This document shows positions 41,907-50,646 of a stretch of 64,000 nucleotides of DNA, piece after piece. The translations under genes and the position numbers were made by a program. The notes below the pieces were generated by a model. That model was given only the letters and a program-made list of their open reading frames with translations. It did not search any database and was not told where the DNA came from. Location of the stretch: positions 1,240,001 through 1,304,000 of the forward strand of contig OZ241348.1 in assembly GCA_965199915.1 (NCBI GenBank), in the 5' to 3' direction. The stretch is from VXYL01 sp965199915 (GTDB lineage: Bacteria; Pseudomonadota; Gammaproteobacteria; Pseudomonadales; Azotimanducaceae). Each line of letters starts with the position of its first letter. Positions within the stretch are counted from its first letter, which is position 1.

Positions 41907-42017
41907 TTGGAGACCCCTCGTTGGCTGGCGGGCAGTGCGCGAGTGTGCCACGAAACATGCGCCGGCGTGGAAACGAAGCCGGCGGGCGCCACCGGCAAGC
42001 GGCGAGGTCCGATCGGC

Positions 42018-42233
42018 TCAGGCGGCGTCCATTTCTATCTGCACGACGTCGAATTGTGGCTTGGGCACCGGCAGGCCTTCCGCCAACAGCCCTTCGATGT
42101 GAAACGCCACCGCTGCCTTGAGCAAGCGCAGCGTCTGCTCCTTGTCTTCGCCGACAGCGATGCAACCAGGCAGGTCCGGAACGAATGCGCCGAAGCTCGA
42201 CTCGCCCTTCTCCAAAATCACCGTGTACTTCAT
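42018..42233 (-). CDS. HicB-like antitoxin-fold protein, without HicA
   Basis: A 71-residue HicB_like protein. The RNase H-like core is plain: MKYTVILEKGESSFGAFVPDLPGC followed by AVGEDKEQTLRLLKAAVAFHIEGLL and VPKPQFDVVQIEM. HicB proteins neutralise the RNA-cleaving HicA toxin, but no hicA-like small gene with its DGS/H motif is visible on either side; the upstream neighbour, 38 bases away, is the carboxyltransferase gene on the same strand. The C-terminal HTH found in full-length HicB is missing, as in many orphan members. It could act on a distant HicA or have another role. Confidence 0.78.
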   Translation of the reverse strand: MKYTVILEKGESSFGAFVPDLPGCIAVGEDKEQTLRLLKAAVAFHIEGLLAEGLPVPKPQFDVVQIEMDAA

Positions 42234-42271
42234 GGTCGGCTGGGCCGCTTGATTTCCGCGCGCCTCGCGGC

Positions 42272-43822
42272 CTACGGCATGTATGGCGTGGGGCTTGGGC
42301 CGAGCTGCGTCTTCAGCATCGGCTGCGCCATGCGCACGAACTCGCACACCACCGGGCGCGTCTCGCGCGGGTCGATGATGTCCTCGATGTTGAACGCCTC
42401 GGCGGTGCGCAGCGGCGACGCCAACGCTTCGAGGCGCGCCTCGATTTCCGCCTGCTTGGCATCCGGATCTTCGGCTTCGGCGATGACGCGGCGGTAGGCC
42501 GCGGAAACACCGCCGGAAATGTGCATCGAGCCCCAGTGCCCGGACGGCCACGCCACGCGCTTGAACATGCCGCTCGGGCGGTCGTGGCATTGGCCGGCGA
42601 CGCCGTAGAGCTGGCGGATGATGATGGAGATCCACGGCATGCGCGTGCGCAAGGTGGCGCAGAGCATCTTGGCGCCGGCGCGCACGATGCCTTGGCGTTG
42701 TTGCTCCGGCCCCACCATGAAGCCGGGCTCGTCGGCGAGATAGATGAGCGGCAGGTGGAAGGTGTCGCACAGCTGCAGGAAGCGGATGACCTTGGTGCCG
42801 GCCGCCACGTCCATCGAGCCGCCGAGGCGTTTGGGATTGTTGATCATCACGCCCACCGGATAGCCGTCCACACGCGCCAAGCCGACGATGCGCGAGCGGC
42901 CGTAGTGCGGTGTGATCTCGAAGAACGAATCCCGGTCGAGCACCGCGCGCAGAATCTTGTAGGCGTCGTACACGCGCCGCTTCTCGCGCGGAATGGCGGA
43001 AAGCAGGAACTCGTCGCGCCGGTTCGGATCGTCGCCGGTGTCCACGCGGGCGGGCAGTTGCCACACGTTGTCCGGCAGGTAGCTTAGGAAGCGCTTGACC
43101 ATCTCGAACGCCTCCTCCTCGCTGTCCGCCAAGTTGTCCACCACGCCGCTCTCGTAGACTTGGCTGCGCTCGTCGCCCAGCTCCTCCTTGGTGATGTCGA
43201 TGCCGAGCGCCGCCTTCACCACCGGCGGCCCGCCGGGGAACAATTGGCTGATGCCCTTCACCATCACGTTGAAGTGGGCAAGGCACGAATCCACCGCCGG
43301 CAAGCCGGCCACGGAACCAAGCACGGCCGCCGCCACCGGCACCTGGCAGAGCAGATCCTGCACGCCGGGCGTCACCGGATTGGTGGGAATGTAGGTGCGC
43401 CCGATCTGCTCGAACGTCTTGACGCTGCCGCCGGTGGCGTCGAGCAGCCGGATATAGGGCAGGCGCCACTCCAGCGCCATCTTCTGCGAATAGCCGCCCT
43501 TGTTGCCGATGGCGGCGTCCGAAGCGCCGCCGCGCACGGTGAAGTCGCCGGCGGTGAGCACCGCCTTGCGCCCGTTCAACTCGGCCAGGCCGATGACCAT
43601 GTTGGAGGGGCGAACGTGCTTGAGTTCGTTGCCCTCGTAGGTGGCCGCGCCGGCGAGCTGGCCGATTTCCTGGAATGATCCGGCATCGCAGAGGAGGTCA
43701 ATGCGCTCGCGGACGGTGAGCTTGCCCCGCTGCCGCTGCGCGGCGACGCCGGCCTCGCCGCCCATCTGCTCGGCGAACGTGCGCCGCTCTTGGAGCTCGT
43801 CGATCTCCGGTTGCCAAACCAT
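42272..43822 (-). CDS. Acyl-CoA carboxylase carboxyltransferase (beta) subunit
   Basis: A 516-residue biotin-dependent carboxyltransferase of the propionyl-/methylcrotonyl-/geranyl-CoA carboxylase class. GKLTVRERIDLLCDAGSFQEIG is the N-terminal signature, TAGDFTVRGGASDAAIGNKGG and IRLLDATGGSV surround the acyl-CoA site in the N-domain, and the C-domain has DRDSFFEITPHYGRSRIVGLAR and GGSMDVAAGTKVIRFLQLCD for carboxybiotin. ATG 43822 has GGAGGGGAAC before it. The biotin carboxylase/carrier (alpha) subunit is not in the window, so the acyl-CoA substrate is left open. A HicB-like gene follows 38 bases after its stop. Confidence 0.88.
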   Translation of the reverse strand: MVWQPEIDELQERRTFAEQMGGEAGVAAQRQRGKLTVRERIDLLCDAGSFQEIGQLAGAATYEGNELKHVRPSNMVIGLAELNGRKAVLTAGDFTVRGGASDAAIGNKGGYSQKMALEWRLPYIRLLDATGGSVKTFEQIGRTYIPTNPVTPGVQDLLCQVPVAAAVLGSVAGLPAVDSCLAHFNVMVKGISQLFPGGPPVVKAALGIDITKEELGDERSQVYESGVVDNLADSEEEAFEMVKRFLSYLPDNVWQLPARVDTGDDPNRRDEFLLSAIPREKRRVYDAYKILRAVLDRDSFFEITPHYGRSRIVGLARVDGYPVGVMINNPKRLGGSMDVAAGTKVIRFLQLCDTFHLPLIYLADEPGFMVGPEQQRQGIVRAGAKMLCATLRTRMPWISIIIRQLYGVAGQCHDRPSGMFKRVAWPSGHWGSMHISGGVSAAYRRVIAEAEDPDAKQAEIEARLEALASPLRTAEAFNIEDIIDPRETRPVVCEFVRMAQPMLKTQLGPSPTPYMP

Positions 43823-43971
43823 GTTCCCCTCCCCGGCGGTTTTCGCACACGATTGTAGCCAACCCGCCCAAGATGCCCGATCGTGCCAGGGACGCACATG
43901 TTGGGAGCACATGATCTGTCCGGTTTCCAGCATAATGATTGTCCACCTTGGACATCTCTGGGAGGAGCGCC

Positions 43972-44928
43972 TTGGATTTGGATGTCCCGAACCGGAGTGG
44001 CGCACCTGCCGACCAGCCACTGATCGCGCTTCAGTCCGTGGGTCGAGTATTCCCAACCGATGGCGGCATGGAGGTCAAGGCGCTGTCGGACGTGTCGCTG
44101 CACATCGGCGGCGGCGAGTTCGTCTGCATCGCCGGGCTGTCGGGTTCGGGCAAATCCACGCTGCTCGCCATAATCGGCGCGTTGGACAGGCCGTCGAGCG
44201 GCGGCTACCGGTTCGCCGGCCGGAGCGTCGCCGATCTTGACGTGGAAGGCTTGGCGGATTTGCGCTTGGCCGAGATCGGGTTCGTGTTTCAGCACCTCGA
44301 TCTGTTGGAGACGCTCTCGGCGCAGGGCAACGTGGAGCTGCCCGCGACGTATGCGGGCATGGGAGGCGGCGAACGCGCCCGGCAGGCGCGAGCGATGCTG
44401 GAGCGCGTGGGCCTTGCGGATCGCGCCCGCCACCGGCCGGGCGAGCTGTCCGGCGGCGAGCGGCAGCGCGTTTGCGTGGCGCGGGCGTTGGCCGGCGGGG
44501 CGCGGCTTCTGGTGGCGGACGAGCCGACGGGCGCGCTCGATTCGGCGGCCGGCGCGGACGTGCTGGCGTTGCTCAAAGCCCAAGCCGAGCGCGGCTGCGC
44601 GGTGGTGGTTGCTTCGCACGACGCCTGCGTGGCCGAAAGCGCCGACCGGGTGATCACCCTCGGGGACGGGCGCGTGACGAGCGATTCGGGCGCGCCGCGG
44701 GGCGACCGAGCGGCGATGCCCGCGGGGTCGCACGTCAGTCGTCGGCCGCTGTTCGGCGCTGGCGCGTTGGGAACCGCGGCGAGGTCCCTAGGCGCGCCCG
44801 CCGCGGGGACCTCGCGGCGCAGTTCCTGGCTGAGGCCGCCATGGTCATGGTTGGGGGCGGCGCGGTCGGCGTCGTTCTGGCCTATCTGGCGCGGCCGCTG
44901 GTCGAGAGCGTTGCCGATCTGCCGGTAG
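43972..44928 (+). CDS. MacB/LolD-type ABC ATPase with aberrant C-terminal tail
   Basis: The ATPase domain (about residues 15-240) is intact: Walker A AGLSGSGKSTLLAIIGALDR, Q-loop FVFQHLDLLETL, signature LSGGERQRVCVARAL, Walker B LLVADEPTGALD, H-loop VVASHD. TTG 43972 is the start, backed by GGGAGGAG 4-5 bases upstream. After DSGAPRGDRAAMP the frame runs on for about 70 low-complexity residues that match nothing, because the next DNA is the end of a permease gene in another frame. The usual cognate MacB permease is missing. The protein is therefore probably an orphan ATPase left after a deletion; stability of its tail is doubtful. Confidence 0.7.
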   Translation: MDLDVPNRSGAPADQPLIALQSVGRVFPTDGGMEVKALSDVSLHIGGGEFVCIAGLSGSGKSTLLAIIGALDRPSSGGYRFAGRSVADLDVEGLADLRLAEIGFVFQHLDLLETLSAQGNVELPATYAGMGGGERARQARAMLERVGLADRARHRPGELSGGERQRVCVARALAGGARLLVADEPTGALDSAAGADVLALLKAQAERGCAVVVASHDACVAESADRVITLGDGRVTSDSGAPRGDRAAMPAGSHVSRRPLFGAGALGTAARSLGAPAAGTSRRSSWLRPPWSWLGAARSASFWPIWRGRWSRALPICR

Positions 44929-45053
44929 CCTACGCGCCGTGGTTCGCGCTGGCGGCGGTCGGATGCGCCGTGGCGGTGGGCCTCGTGTTCGGCAGCGCCC
45001 CGGCGCGGCGCACCGCCCGAACGAATCCATCGGCTCTGCTCGCCTCGCCCTAG
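44793..45053 (+). pseudogene. C-terminal fragment of a MacB-type permease
   Basis: About 86 codons in the frame +1 to the ATPase encode the final part of an FtsX domain: DLAAQFLAEAAMVMVGGG, AVGVVLAYLARPLV, and the ending FGSAPARRTARTNPSALL, equivalent to the closing FGAYPARRAAGVDPIAALR of the intact permease at 31233-32525. The first 300 residues (anchor helix, periplasmic domain, first FtsX segments) are gone. There is no start codon for it. A deletion fused the ATPase gene to this remnant. Its TAG overlaps the TAG of the convergent ATPase pseudogene. Confidence 0.8.
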
Positions 45054-46101
45054 CGCCCCCGCTTCAGGCCCATGCGGAAGTTGCCGCTCTCGCGCAGCCA
45101 AGCGGCGAACTCGGGATCCGCAAGCACCCACTCGCCGAGCGGCGTGTCCGCAATGCCTAGGCGCCGAAGCCGCCGCAATGCCGCCTGCACGCGCGCCGCG
45201 GATGGAGGTTCTTCGGCCAACGCCGCCCCCACCACGTCGCGGAACGGCTGGCCGAAGGGCTTTTTGCCGTTGGCGGCGAGTGCGCCGGCCACCGCGCGTT
45301 GCAGGGGCGTGAGGCCAAGCCAAGTGTCGGTGTAGCCCAGCTCCTCGGCGATGCGCTCGCGCACTGCGGCAAGCGCTTCGGGCACGGCGAGCGCCGGATC
45401 GCGCAGCAGCGCTTCGAGCAACACGCGGAAGAAATAGGGGTTGGCGTGCAGGCGCTCGAAAGTGGACAACAGTTCGTCGCGAGATCAATGGTTGTTGCGA
45501 AATGGAAGAACGGCGCCTGACGCGCCGAGAACATCGCCGCAAAGCCCTCCCGGCTCGAGCCGGTGAACACCGTCTTCAACCGATCGGTGCGCTTGTCCAA
45601 GCTGGTGCGCAAGGCGGCGACCAGCGGTTGGCTGTCGGCAACGAGCGCGAGCTCCTGGGCTTCGTCGAGCAGCAACAGGGTGGGCTTGCGCGCCCGACTC
45701 GCCCGTTCGAGCAGATCGTCCAAGTGCAGGAGGGCGTTGTCCGGCGGCTTCTTGGCCGCGGCCACGGCGGCGAAATCGATTTCCGCCTTGGCGCCGGCGA
45801 TGGCGAAACCGACCTTCGGCGCGACACCACGCAATCCGCGCCCACGCCTCTTGCGGAGCGCGGTATCGAGCGCGTGCAGCAACACCGCGGTCGGGGAGAG
45901 GGACGCTTGCCAAAACGATGCGTAGATCACGCGATGACCGCGCGCTTCGGCGGCCATCGCCAAGTCTTTGAGCAGGAACTCGGTTTTGCCGGTGCGCCGC
46001 GCGCCGAACAGCGTCAGCGCCTGCCCCGGGCCGGTGGTGAGCAGGTCAAGTACGCGGGCGGCGAAATCCCCGCGGGGGAAATGCCATGGATCCGAAGCCA
46101 T
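45050..46101 (-). pseudogene. Archaeal-type AAA ATPase, frameshifted
   Basis: An ATPase gene split by one frameshift. The 5' part (46101 to about 45485) encodes residues 1-205 with Walker A LFGARRTGKTEFLLKDL, Walker B TLLLLDEAQELALVA and the sensor TVFTGSSREGF. The homology continues in a different frame from about 45485 (DELLSTFERLHANPYFFRVLL) through a winged-helix end (AALRRLRRLGIADTPLGEWVL) to TAG at 45050. The break is at the sequence GATCTCGCGACGAA; one base change restores a continuous frame. No slippery run is obvious, so decay or a sequencing error is more likely than recoding. A symmetric repeat lies just upstream of ATG 46101. Relatives often sit in mobile regions; function unknown. 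Confidence 0.8.
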
Positions 46102-46156
46102 TAGCCAACTTTAGCCATCGGGAGATAATTATTCAACCGTGGCTAAAAGTGGCTAA
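46101..46156. promoter_or_regulatory. Paired TTAGCCA/TGGCTAA dyad upstream of the ATPase pseudogene
   Basis: TTAGCCA occurs at 46101-46107 and 46111-46117, and its complement TGGCTAA at 46140-46146 and 46150-46156. Each pair is spaced exactly 10 bases apart, so the two 17-base arms form an inverted repeat (15 of 17 matching) around a 22-base A/T-richer centre. One site touches the ATG of the ATPase gene. The helical-turn spacing suggests an operator for a dimeric regulator, possibly the ATPase itself through its winged helix. Confidence 0.6.
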
Positions 46157-46188
46157 AAGTGGCCAAGCAAATGCCGTGACGACCGCTC

Positions 46189-46968
46189 CTACCGCCCGGC
46201 GAACCGCGCGTCCCGTTTCTCCAAAAACGCCTTCACCCCCTCGGCGTGGTCGAGCGTGCGGCCGGCCTCCGCTTGCAGCCGCGCTTCCAGATCGAGCTGC
46301 TGCTCGTAGGCGTGGTGCCATGTTTGCCAATACATGCGCCGGATCAGCGCCAAGGATTTCGCGCCGTCGGCGAGTTTGGCGGCGATGGCCAAGGCGCCGT
46401 CCATCAGCGCCGCGTTGTCCTCGTATACGCGGTTCACCAAGCCCCACGCCTCGGCCTTCTCCGCGGGCAGCCTTTCGGCGAGCAGGGAGAGCTCCATCGC
46501 CCGGCCCCAGCCCACCATGCGCGGCAGCATGAACGTGGCGCCGCCGTCCGGCACCAAGCCGATGCGGGCGAAGGCTTGCAAAAAGAACGCGCCCTTGGAG
46601 GCGCACACGATGTCGCCCATGATGGCGAAGCTCATGCCCACGCCCGCCGCGGCGCCGTTCACCGCCGTGACGACGGGCATGTCCAAGTCGCGCAGCGCAA
46701 GCAGCAGCGGATGGTAGCCGGAGCGCAGCGAACCGCCGGCGCCGCCGCCGCGCTTGGGGTCCGAGAGATTGGCGCCGGCGCAAAAGCCGCGCCCTTCGCC
46801 GGTGATCAGCAAGCAGCGCGCGCCGTTGTTCGGGTCTTGGATTTCGCGCATGGCGGCGTGCAAACCTTCGAGCATGTCCGCGCCCACGGCGTTCATCACC
46901 TCCGGGTGGTTGAACCGCAGCACGGCCACCTTGCCGTGGAAATCCAGCGTGACTTTGTTCAGTTCCAA
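46189..46968 (-). CDS. Enoyl-CoA hydratase/isomerase family protein
   Basis: A 259-residue crotonase-fold enzyme, probably hydrating or isomerising enoyl-CoA in fatty or amino acid breakdown. The oxyanion-hole strands are GRGFCAGANLSD and GAAAGVGMSFAIMGD. The first catalytic Glu position of true hydratases (Glu144 in rat) is replaced in RIGLVPDGGATFMLPRMVG by the DGG(A) form seen in PaaG/PaaB-like isomerases, with Asp as the second acid. Start TTG 46968 is preferred because GGGGGAAG lies just before it and gives the normal length; ATG 47007 is a possible longer start. Monocistronic, divergent from the membrane protein gene. Confidence 0.87.
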   Translation of the reverse strand: MELNKVTLDFHGKVAVLRFNHPEVMNAVGADMLEGLHAAMREIQDPNNGARCLLITGEGRGFCAGANLSDPKRGGGAGGSLRSGYHPLLLALRDLDMPVVTAVNGAAAGVGMSFAIMGDIVCASKGAFFLQAFARIGLVPDGGATFMLPRMVGWGRAMELSLLAERLPAEKAEAWGLVNRVYEDNAALMDGALAIAAKLADGAKSLALIRRMYWQTWHHAYEQQLDLEARLQAEAGRTLDHAEGVKAFLEKRDARFAGR

Positions 46969-47107
46969 GCGCTTCCCCCAATGGTTGTTCGTGAACGCCA
47001 AGACCATACCGCAAACTTGCCGCCGCCGGAAATCGCCGCGGCCTCGACGCCGCCGCGCTACAATGCGACCCAACGCGGTGGACGGTGCCGGTTGCTTGAT
47101 GGAGAAC

Positions 47108-47698
47108 ATGCCGACCACGGACGACGCGCGGCGATGGCTGCGCCGTTTCGTGGAACAGAACGGATTGCTTCTGCTGCTCATCGTGGCCGCGGCCGCGATG
47201 CGCCTGCTGCCGCATCCCGCCAACATCGCCCCCATCGGCGCTTTGGCGTTGTTCTCCGGCGCCTACTTGGAGCGGCGGCTCTTCTATCTCGTGCCCTTGG
47301 CCGCCCTGTTTCTCGGCGATTTGCATCTCGGTCTCTACCACGCCGGAACAATGGGCGCGGTGTATCTGGGGTTCCTCGCCAGCACCTTCATCGGGCGCGG
47401 ACTGTTGCGCGGGCGCGACAGCGGCGGACGCATCGCCGCGGCGGTGGGCGCCGGCGCCCTCGCCTTCTGGCTGATCTCCAATCTGGGCGTGTGGCTGTTC
47501 TTCCGCCCGCCCACGCCGACCGGGCTTGCGCAATGCTACTCGGACGCGCTGCCGTTCCTCGGCCGCAGCCTGCTCGGCGACGCGCTGTACGCCGCGGTGC
47601 TGTTCGGGGCGTACAAGCTGGCCCGGCGCTTGGTGAATGCGCGTCAATCCGACAATTGGAGCCTCTTGAACTCGCCATCTTCGCCTTCGGGCAGATAG
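47108..47698 (+). CDS. Small integral membrane protein (DUF6580-like)
   Basis: A 196-residue membrane protein with about five hydrophobic segments. The first (LLLLLIVAAAAMRLLPHPAN) is followed by IAPIGALALFSGAYLERRLFY, a conserved stretch of this family resembling the substrate-binding S components of ECF transporters, then LVPLAALFLGDLHLGLYHAGTM, a glycine-rich loop, and FWLISNLGVWLFF. TGLAQCYSDALPFLGRSLLGD near the end is also characteristic. ATG 47108 has GGAGAAC before it. The last 55 bases overlap the end of the convergent exported-protein gene. Transport of an unknown small molecule is plausible but unproven. Confidence 0.75.
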   Translation: MPTTDDARRWLRRFVEQNGLLLLLIVAAAAMRLLPHPANIAPIGALALFSGAYLERRLFYLVPLAALFLGDLHLGLYHAGTMGAVYLGFLASTFIGRGLLRGRDSGGRIAAAVGAGALAFWLISNLGVWLFFRPPTPTGLAQCYSDALPFLGRSLLGDALYAAVLFGAYKLARRLVNARQSDNWSLLNSPSSPSGR

Positions 47699-49176
47699 TA
47701 GAGCGACGCCGTCGCCTGAAAGTAAAAGTAGCGAATGCCGTCGTGCTTGAGGACAAGCTCTTCCTCTTCCTCCCCCTCCTCACAGGGTTCGCCAGTTCGC
47801 ATGCAGAGGGGAGTGTATGTTCCCGGCCCGGCCGTTTCGGCGCCCATTCTTCTCAAAATATCGTTGTCCGCCGCAGCCTCCCAGATCACCGCATCCCCTT
47901 TTGTCTCCGCGCCAAACGAAACCACTAGCGAAACCATGATCCTGTCCCCCCGAAAGCCGGGCGATTCGGTGGTTTTGTCTCCGGCTAGGAAGAACGCCTC
48001 GTCAGGGCACCCGTCGCCGTCGAAATCGCCCTTTGCGGACAGGCCCCGCTTCCCCAAATACGCGCCGGCAGGGCGGTCCGTTATCTGCCCGTTCGCATCG
48101 ACCAGCGGCTTGGAGGACTTGGCCCAAACGGCGAAGCTCGTCAACGCGCTGTCGGCGGCGGTGGCCTTGAGGGCGTCATCGAGGAGCGAAAGCCGCTCGT
48201 CGCCGCCCACGGTCTCCAGCGCGAACGAGCCCTCGCCGTCCGGCGCCAAGCGCAACACCGTGCGCCAGCGCAACGTGCCCCGCTCGGCGTAGATGTAGGG
48301 CTTGCCGCCGCTCTTGAACACGGTCAAGAGGTTGATGTCCGCAAGCACGCGGTTCTTGCGAAAGAGCGGGTGAAACCCGGTTTCCGACGCCTCGTACACG
48401 CCCAGCAGGCCGGTCACGTTGTCCCACCGCGAAATCTCCACGGTCACCAGTTCGTCGCCGCCATCGCCGTCCAAGTCCGCCGCCGCGATCGCGGCGACGC
48501 CGTGCTCCAAGCGCAAGTCCCGCGTCGGCTGCAACGCCTCGCCGGTGAACGCGTAGGCGCGCAACTCCACCGGATCGATCGGCCGGGGGTGGGCCAGCAT
48601 CGGCGTCGCGAACACCAGTTCGGAAACGCCGTCGCCGTCGAAGTCCGCCAACGCCGCCAGCCGGCCGGAGGAATCGAACTTCCGAATCGCGTGGCGGCTT
48701 CCGTCCCACTGGACGATGCGCGTGGGCGAACGCTCTTGTGGCCCACTCTGTGGGCCGCGTTCGAATCTTGCTCCGCAAACTCCCTGCATGCCGCAGAACA
48801 ACACCAATTCCGGCGTGGCGTCGCCGGTGAGGTTGCCCACCAGCATCCGGTGGGGGAACCGCCCGTCGTCCGACCACCGCGAACTCGTGGCCTGCCCCCC
48901 GCGGTAGCTGGTCTTTTCGATGTACACCACATCCTCCTCGCCATCGGCGTCCCTGTCCGCGAACATTACCGCGCCATCCGCGTGTCCTGGCGCGTCCAAG
49001 GCGCCGGCGGAACCCCCAAGCACATCCAGCCACACCGTCTCGCCGCCGGCGAACGCAGCCGCGGGCGCGACGGCCGCAACCAGCGACAACAGCGCCACCG
49101 CCGCGCCAAGCTTCGCCACGCCGCGAACGCGGCACCATCGGCGGTGCCTGCCGCCATCTCTGTCTCGAATGTCCAT
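47644..49176 (-). CDS. Exported FG-GAP/VCBS repeat protein
   Basis: A 510-residue protein with a signal sequence (GVAKLGAAVALLSLVAAVAPAA). Several FG-GAP/VCBS-type Ca-binding repeats follow: MFADRDADGEEDVVYI, ALADFDGDGVSELVFA, AADLDGDGGDELVTV and KGDFDGDGCPDEAFF, each with the DxDxDGxxD loop. The last 170 residues (from PAGAYLGKRGLSAKGDFDGDG) form a module shared with the lipoprotein encoded next door, ending LYYLPEGEDGEFKRLQLSD. ATG 49176 is 26 bases downstream of that gene's stop, so the two form an operon. Probably a surface or periplasmic beta-propeller protein; no ligand known. Confidence 0.72.
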   Translation of the reverse strand: MDIRDRDGGRHRRWCRVRGVAKLGAAVALLSLVAAVAPAAAFAGGETVWLDVLGGSAGALDAPGHADGAVMFADRDADGEEDVVYIEKTSYRGGQATSSRWSDDGRFPHRMLVGNLTGDATPELVLFCGMQGVCGARFERGPQSGPQERSPTRIVQWDGSRHAIRKFDSSGRLAALADFDGDGVSELVFATPMLAHPRPIDPVELRAYAFTGEALQPTRDLRLEHGVAAIAAADLDGDGGDELVTVEISRWDNVTGLLGVYEASETGFHPLFRKNRVLADINLLTVFKSGGKPYIYAERGTLRWRTVLRLAPDGEGSFALETVGGDERLSLLDDALKATAADSALTSFAVWAKSSKPLVDANGQITDRPAGAYLGKRGLSAKGDFDGDGCPDEAFFLAGDKTTESPGFRGDRIMVSLVVSFGAETKGDAVIWEAAADNDILRRMGAETAGPGTYTPLCMRTGEPCEEGEEEEELVLKHDGIRYFYFQATASLYYLPEGEDGEFKRLQLSD

Positions 49177-49201
49177 GGCGGTTGATTCGACCCACGCCGC
49201 G

Positions 49202-49744
49202 TCAATCCGACAGCCAGAACTCCTTGAAGTCGCCGTCTTGCGCACCCTCAGGAAGGTAGTAGAGTTTGGAAGAACTCTCGAAGTCGTAAAAGTAAACGCC
49301 GTCGCGCGCCAGAGCGAGCTCCTCTTCCTCGTCATCCCGGCAAGGATCGCCATATCCCCGCACGCAAGCCGCGGTGTATTGGCCCGGGCGGGCTACTCTA
49401 AGTCCGAAATCGCGGATGTCGTACTCGGACACGTTGACGAAAGTGTCCACGATCCGAAGGCGCGCGCCCGGTAGAGCGCGCGTCGAGCCGAACGACACGA
49501 CCAGCGCGATCACCATCGCGCTGTTGTCTCCAGTCCGCAGCAGGAAGAACGCTTCGTCCAAGCGCCCGTCGTTGTCGAAGTCGCCGCGAGCGGACAAGTC
49601 CCGGTTGCCGAGGTACGCATCCAGCGGACGCTGCGTAATCCTAACGCCCGACTCAACCGCGTGTTTGGACGACGCATGGCAGCTCGTCAAGGCCACCAAG
49701 ACCGCGGAGCAGGCCACAAACAACCCAACAAGCCTCCCCGTCAT
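49202..49744 (-). CDS. Putative lipoprotein sharing the C-terminal module of its neighbour
   Basis: A 180-residue protein with a lipoprotein leader: LVGLFVACSAVLVALTSCHASS, lipobox LTSC (the cited stretch is the hydrophobic core plus the lipid Cys). The mature part (PLDAYLGNRDLSARGDFDNDG to the end YYLPEGAQDGDFKEFWLSD) is a single copy of the module found at the C-terminus of the downstream gene's product, including one DFDNDGRLDEAFF calcium-loop motif and an acidic CRDDEEEELAL run. ATG 49744 follows GGAAGAAG. Two tandem paralogous modules, one membrane-anchored and one in a propeller protein, suggest they act in the same compartment. Function unknown. Confidence 0.68.
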   Translation of the reverse strand: MTGRLVGLFVACSAVLVALTSCHASSKHAVESGVRITQRPLDAYLGNRDLSARGDFDNDGRLDEAFFLLRTGDNSAMVIALVVSFGSTRALPGARLRIVDTFVNVSEYDIRDFGLRVARPGQYTAACVRGYGDPCRDDEEEELALARDGVYFYDFESSSKLYYLPEGAQDGDFKEFWLSD

Positions 49745-49927
49745 CGCTTCTTCCATTACAGTCCAATCTGCGTCCAGCTCCGCCACCAGCGGTGCCGATG
49801 TTGTGCTTTTATTCGCCGCGCAGTCAACAAGACCAAGCACGGCGTCGAAGGGCGGTTGGCATGGCAGCGCGGCAGGCGGCGGTCGTCGAACACTCGTCGC
49901 GGCGCGATGGCGGTTACAATGCCCGCC

Positions 49928-50620
49928 ATGCCGAAACTCATCGCCATCGTTGAAGACGATCCGGACCAGCGTTCCAACTACGTTGAGGCCATCCTTGGCA
50001 AGGGCTATCGCGTGGCGGCGTACGCCAGCCGCCAAGAGGCGATGGAGGGTTTCGAGCACGATCTGCCGGACCTCGCGGTGCTGGACATCGTTCTCGGCGA
50101 AGAGGTGGATGCCGGTTTCGACCTGTGCCGCGAATTGCTCGCGCGCAAGCCGACGCTGCCGGTCATTTTCCTCACCGAGCGCATCAAAGAGGTGGACCGC
50201 ATTTCCGGCCTCCGTCTGGGCGCGTGGGACTATCAATCCAAACCGATCTCGCTCGATTACCTCGCGGAACGAATCGCGTCGCTCTTGCGCATCAACGAAG
50301 TTCGCATGAGCGCGGAACAAAGCGCCAGCGCGCAGCAGTACGGCGAACTGGTGCTCGACAAGGACGCCCTCCTGGTGTCTTGGGGCGGCAAACGAATCGA
50401 CCTCTCGGGCACCGAGTTCCGCATGTTGGAGAAGCTGTTGCGCGCGCCGGGCCACGCGGTGAGCTACAAGTCGCTCATGAACGCCACGTTGCAGTCCTTG
50501 GTCACCAACAACACGATCAACACGCACATGCGCAACATTCGCAAGAAGTTCGAGCAGACGGACCCGGCCTTCGCCTGCATCAAGAGCGAGTACGGCTTCG
50601 GCTATCGCTGGACAGCGTAG
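49928..50620 (+). CDS. OmpR-family response regulator (dedicated-sortase type)
   Basis: A 230-residue DNA-binding response regulator. The receiver domain has the acidic pair in AIVEDDPDQR, phosphoacceptor Asp53 in LAVLDIVLGEE, Thr in IFLTERIKE and Lys in QSKPISLDYL. The effector is a winged helix (VSWGGKRIDLSGTEFRMLEKLL to IKSEYGFGYRW). Length and the DFDLCRELxARxPTLPxIFLT-like wording match, from memory, the regulator family TIGR03787 that pairs with a kinase in proteobacterial dedicated-sortase loci, but no sortase or LPXTG-like target gene is visible here. ATG 49928 has no good ribosome site, and upstream ATGs at 49919 and 49907 are in frame. The kinase gene follows 26 bases downstream. 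Confidence 0.85.
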   Translation: MPKLIAIVEDDPDQRSNYVEAILGKGYRVAAYASRQEAMEGFEHDLPDLAVLDIVLGEEVDAGFDLCRELLARKPTLPVIFLTERIKEVDRISGLRLGAWDYQSKPISLDYLAERIASLLRINEVRMSAEQSASAQQYGELVLDKDALLVSWGGKRIDLSGTEFRMLEKLLRAPGHAVSYKSLMNATLQSLVTNNTINTHMRNIRKKFEQTDPAFACIKSEYGFGYRWTA

Positions 50621-50646
50621 GCCCGCCTCGCATTCCGGCGCGAACG

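Noticed and set aside
45470..45500. Programmed frameshift in the ATPase at 45050-46101
   Set aside because: No slippery heptamer or downstream structure is obvious; decay or sequence error is simpler.
47108..49176. Treating the 47644-47698 overlap as a frameshift or assembly fault
   Set aside because: Both convergent frames end cleanly with conserved C-termini, so a 55-base 3' overlap is acceptable.
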